Source: Desulfotalea sp. | Lineage (GTDB): Bacteria; Desulfobacterota; Desulfobulbia; Desulfobulbales; Desulfocapsaceae | Direction: 5' to 3' | NCBI GenBank assembly: GCA_002733995.1 | Contig: NVXR01000014.1 | Coordinates: 19,834 to 83,833, forward strand | Length of the DNA stretch: 64,000 nucleotides | In this document: piece by piece, positions 61,280 to 64,000 of the stretch | Position numbering within the stretch: the stretch's first letter is position 1 | Layout of the letters: the number at the start of each line of letters is the position of its first letter | Notes under the pieces: model-generated | Databases searched by the model: none | Told to the model about the DNA's origin: nothing | What the model saw: only the letters and a program-made list of their open reading frames with translations | Program-made: the position numbers and the translations under genes

Positions 61280-62989
61280 TTAGCGGAGAGCTGCAACAAT
61301 CTTTTCTTGAAGAGTTGAAAGTGCTTTTTCAGGAGTCATCTCTTCGACTTTACCATCTTTTCTGGTCTTCACTTCAACCAGTCCAGTTTTGGCAAATCCT
61401 TTACCAACAGTTACCCTAAAGGGTGTTCCAAGAAGATCCGCATCTTTAAATTTAAATCCAGGACGCTCATCCCGATCATCAATCAACACCTGTACACCTG
61501 CACTGAGAAACTCTGAATACAGCTTTTCGGCAGCATCAGTAATCACAGCATCATTTATACCAAGATTAAGAATGACGACGCTAACAGGTGCAATGGGAAG
61601 AGGAAATATAATTCCATTATCATCATTGTTTTGCTCAATTGCTGCAGCAACTATGCGGGTTACGCCAATCCCATAACAGCCCATGACTAAATGCTTATCC
61701 TTACCATCCTTATCCTGGAATGTTGCATTCATCGACTCAGAATAGCCGGTACCTAACTTAAAGATATGACCGACTTCAATGCCTTCAGTGAGCCCGAGTT
61801 TACCGCCACATTCAGGACAAGGGTCAGAAGTCGTAATCTGTCGTAAATCTGCCATACCATCAATTACGCAATCCCGTTCAAGGTTCACATTTTTAAGGTG
61901 ATAGTTCTTCTCATTGCCGCCAACATAGAAATTTTGCATATTTGCAACTTCCTGATCGGCGACAACTTTAATTTTGATGCCAACAGGCCCAAGGTAGCCG
62001 GTAGGAACACCGGTTGCGTCAAAGACCTCCTTGTCATCTGCCATTTCAACTTCCGCGACCCCCAGAAGATTTTTGAGCTTTACGTCCTCAACCTCACGAT
62101 CGCCTCTGACAAGAACGGCAACCGGCACACCGTCGGCTTTGAACACCATAGTTTTAACAAGCTGGGTTGGCTCAATTTTTAAAAAGTCGCAGACCGCAGT
62201 CACCTTTCTTTTGCCAGGCGTTTCAATTTTTTCTAGCTCGGCCAGGGGCTCAGTTTGTTCCTTCTTCTCGACGACGACAACCGCCTTTTCCATATTCGCG
62301 GCATACTCGCAACTTTTGCATACAACGATTGTATCTTCGCCTGTTTCAGCAAGAACCATGAATTCATGGGAGAAATTACCACCAATAGAACCAGAATCCG
62401 CCTGTACTGCGCGGTACTGAAGGCCACATCGGCTGAATATTCTTTTATACGCCTCATACATTTTCTGGTAAGAAAGCGTTGCAGCTTCATCACTTACATC
62501 AAAGGAATATGCATCCTTCATCACAAATTCGCGTCCACGCATCAGACCAAAACGAGGACGAATTTCATCACGAAATTTTGTCTGAATCTGATAGAGGTTA
62601 ATGGGCAAATCGCGGTAAGAATGCAGCTCCTTTCTGGCAATATCTGTTATAACTTCTTCATGGGTGGGTCCAAGACATGACTCACGATTGTGGCGATCCT
62701 TAAAGCGAAGGAGTTCGGGACCGTACTTCTCATACCGACCAGTCTCAATCCAGAGATCAGCTGGCTGCACCATTGGCATGAGTATTTCCTGGGCTCCAGC
62801 ACGGTTCATCTCTTCTCGGACGATGTTTTCTACTTTTCTTATGGCCGCAAGTCCCAGTGGCAGATATGAATAGATACCTGCTGAGAGTTTACGAATAAAT
62901 CCGGCTCGCAACATGAGTCTGTGGCTCACAACTTCAGCTTCAGCTGGTGTTTCTTTTAGCGTGGGTATCAGGGTCTGTGAATAACGCAT
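61280..62989 (-). CDS. proS: Prolyl-tRNA synthetase
   Basis: A 569-residue class II synthetase of the bacterial type. Motif 1 ('[27 protein letters not shown]'), motif 2 ('[19 protein letters not shown]') and motif 3 ('[14 protein letters not shown]') are all present. The editing INS domain lies between motifs 2 and 3, and an anticodon-binding domain is at the C-terminus. It charges tRNA-Pro. The gene lies 95 bases after the truncated ispG-like gene, an order seen in many related bacteria. Confidence 0.96.
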   Translation of the reverse strand: MRYSQTLIPTLKETPAEAEVVSHRLMLRAGFIRKLSAGIYSYLPLGLAAIRKVENIVREEMNRAGAQEILMPMVQPADLWIETGRYEKYGPELLRFKDRHNRESCLGPTHEEVITDIARKELHSYRDLPINLYQIQTKFRDEIRPRFGLMRGREFVMKDAYSFDVSDEAATLSYQKMYEAYKRIFSRCGLQYRAVQADSGSIGGNFSHEFMVLAETGEDTIVVCKSCEYAANMEKAVVVVEKKEQTEPLAELEKIETPGKRKVTAVCDFLKIEPTQLVKTMVFKADGVPVAVLVRGDREVEDVKLKNLLGVAEVEMADDKEVFDATGVPTGYLGPVGIKIKVVADQEVANMQNFYVGGNEKNYHLKNVNLERDCVIDGMADLRQITTSDPCPECGGKLGLTEGIEVGHIFKLGTGYSESMNATFQDKDGKDKHLVMGCYGIGVTRIVAAAIEQNNDDNGIIFPLPIAPVSVVILNLGINDAVITDAAEKLYSEFLSAGVQVLIDDRDERPGFKFKDADLLGTPFRVTVGKGFAKTGLVEVKTRKDGKVEEMTPEKALSTLQEKIVAALR

Positions 62990-63084
62990 ATTTTATATTT
63001 TCTCTGTGGGGTTTATCTTAAGATAAAGAATTCATTTTTGACCGTGGTGAGTTAAAAAATCCCCTTCCCACGAATAATAATCTA

Positions 63085-63198
63085 CTACTGCTTGTTTTTT
63101 GCTTCTTGCTCCATTTTTTTGAGTTCGGCCATGAAAACATTCAACAAATCTTTTTCCACGACTTTCTTCCAAATAGAGCCTTTTTTAAATATTATGGC
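63085..63198 (-). pseudogene. ispG: 3'-terminal fragment of an ispG-like gene, cut at an abrupt junction
   Basis: The reverse strand encodes 37 residues ending at a TAG: 'AIIFKKGSIWKKVVEKDLL', then an Ala/Glu/Lys-rich tail. The pattern 'G-x-IxKKVxExDLLxxFxxELxKME' is that of the C-terminus of IspG (4-hydroxy-3-methylbut-2-enyl diphosphate synthase) in delta-proteobacteria, which often precedes proS. Reading further upstream gives unrelated sequence because the opposite strand becomes an ABC transporter gene. Only the tail of IspG is thus present. Identification is from memory and moderate. Confidence 0.55.
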
Positions 63199-64000
63199 GG
63201 GCAGCAATATGAAGCCTTATATGCACGCATTGCTGATTGGGAGACATCAGCGGGTGCTAAAGTTAAGATTATTTCTAAGAAAAGTCATTTTGAAATTGAT
63301 AAAGAAATAAAATCTGACATGGCAGCAGGAACAACAAAATGGTGCGTTGGTTCTAACCATTCGTCATTTGCACCGCAATATGCCGACCTTTATGTGGATC
63401 TCAAAGACACTTTAAGTGATGATGATGTCGCAGGTTTTGTTTCTTCAGTTATTGGTGCCTCTACCATTGAAGGCAGATTAATTATGTTGCCTCGGGCTCA
63501 GTTTGATGTGTCTGCAATGTATTATCTAAAATCAAACTATACCGATGAAGCCAGAAATGCTGAATTCAAAGAAGAGCATGGCTATGATTTAGCACCGCCA
63601 AAAACTTGGACAGAAGTTAAAGATCAAGCCATCTTCTTCTCTGACCCGCCTAATTTCTATGGCACTCAATATGCTGGTAAAGACGAAGCCATTGTGGGAC
63701 GTTTTTATGAAATGTTAGTGGCCGAAGGTGGTCAATATATTGACGATGGTAAAAAACCAACCTTCAATTCAGAAGCTGGCCAACGGGCTCTGCAATGGTT
63801 TGTAGATCTATATGAAGCCAAAGCTGTACCAGCAGGCACACTAAGCTATTTGTGGGATGATTTAGGCCAAGGCTTTGCATCTGGCACTGTGGCTCTTAAT
63901 TTGGATTGGCCGGGTTGGGCAGGTTTCTTTAATGACAAAGAGGCTTCAAAAGCCGCAGGTAATTTAGGTGTCATCGTTCAACCAATGGGCAGCGTAACGC
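63196..64000 (+). pseudogene. ABC sugar-type solute-binding protein fragment, both ends missing
   Basis: An uninterrupted frame of 268 codons runs from about 63196 to the window end. It matches extracellular solute-binding proteins, family 1: 'GGQQYEALYARIADWE', 'ADLYVDLKDTLSDDDV', 'GTQYAGKDEAIVGRFYEMLVAEGG', 'FNSEAGQRALQWFVDLYEAKAVP'. The signal peptide and first residues are missing and no start codon fits; the 5' end is cut exactly where the ispG-like tail on the other strand begins. The 3' end lies beyond the window. Base and codon use differ in feel from the neighbours. It may be a contig chimera or a real rearrangement. Confidence 0.7.

Noticed and set aside
1..64000. CRISPR array, prophage or transposase
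   Set aside because: No regular short repeats with spacers, phage structural genes or transposase were seen anywhere in the window.

Overview
The window looks like chromosomal DNA from a Gram-negative anaerobe, most likely a sulfate-reducing or related member of Desulfobacterota (Desulfobulbales-like). This rests on gene content (FeoAB, two DtxR-type regulators, imelysin/di-haem/FTR1 iron genes, a secretin-based type II secretion/type IV pilus-like cluster, DUF134/DUF5320 proteins, paired GlgC proteins, DHH phosphoesterase) and moderate GC. It is inference, not a database match.

Layout. 1-3007: a ferrosome-like locus with a P1B-type metal ATPase carrying an SCA transmembrane motif (running off the left edge), a Gly/Ala-rich membrane protein, a DtxR-type repressor and two tiny divergent membrane proteins, with TTAG-N6-CTAA operators in the divergent promoter. 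3276-7005: a helical-repeat protein, a cysteine-rich Crp/Fnr regulator and a 64-residue 'HDGYG' protein. 7006-22098: a structured leader followed by a long collinear set of three large pseudopilins, a lipoprotein, a periplasmic protein, PilM/GspL-, PilO/GspM-, PilT-, GspE-, GspF- and PilP/GspC-like proteins, a secretin with an extra C-terminal domain, and an outer-membrane beta-barrel. 22185-26177: MoxR/DUF58/transglutaminase-like module. 26252-28809: FTR1 iron permease and three small genes. 29514-35912: RidA-like protein, two imelysin-like proteins, a di-haem DUF1111 protein, and a split-barrel protein with three candidate flavinylation motifs. 36048-39895: two methyltransferases, a membrane protein and a DUF134 operon with paired operators. 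40037-42408: feoAB. 43218-45333: HU-like protein, orphan GspE-type ATPase, PilZ protein. 45715-49891: flavodoxin, STAS-like, DUF2325, a second DtxR and a second HDGYG protein. 50345-51304: tRNA-Arg(CCT) with a nearby partial copy. 51406-62989: housekeeping genes (two GlgC, DHH, CrcB, LptG, FKBP, Smr, RelA/SpoT, ProS). 63085-64000: the 3' end of an ispG-like gene abutting a truncated ABC solute-binding protein in an abrupt junction that looks chimeric.

How it fits together. The dominant theme is iron: storage or compartmentation (ferrosome-like), ferrous uptake (FeoAB), FTR1/imelysin/di-haem uptake, flavodoxin, and two DtxR proteins. Seven exact TTAG-N6-CTAA palindromes sit almost only in promoters of these genes and of uncharacterised genes, which draws the HDGYG proteins and the DUF2325/STAS operon into the putative iron regulon. 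A second operator class, TGTGA-N6-TCACA, occurs five times and fits the Crp/Fnr regulator encoded here.
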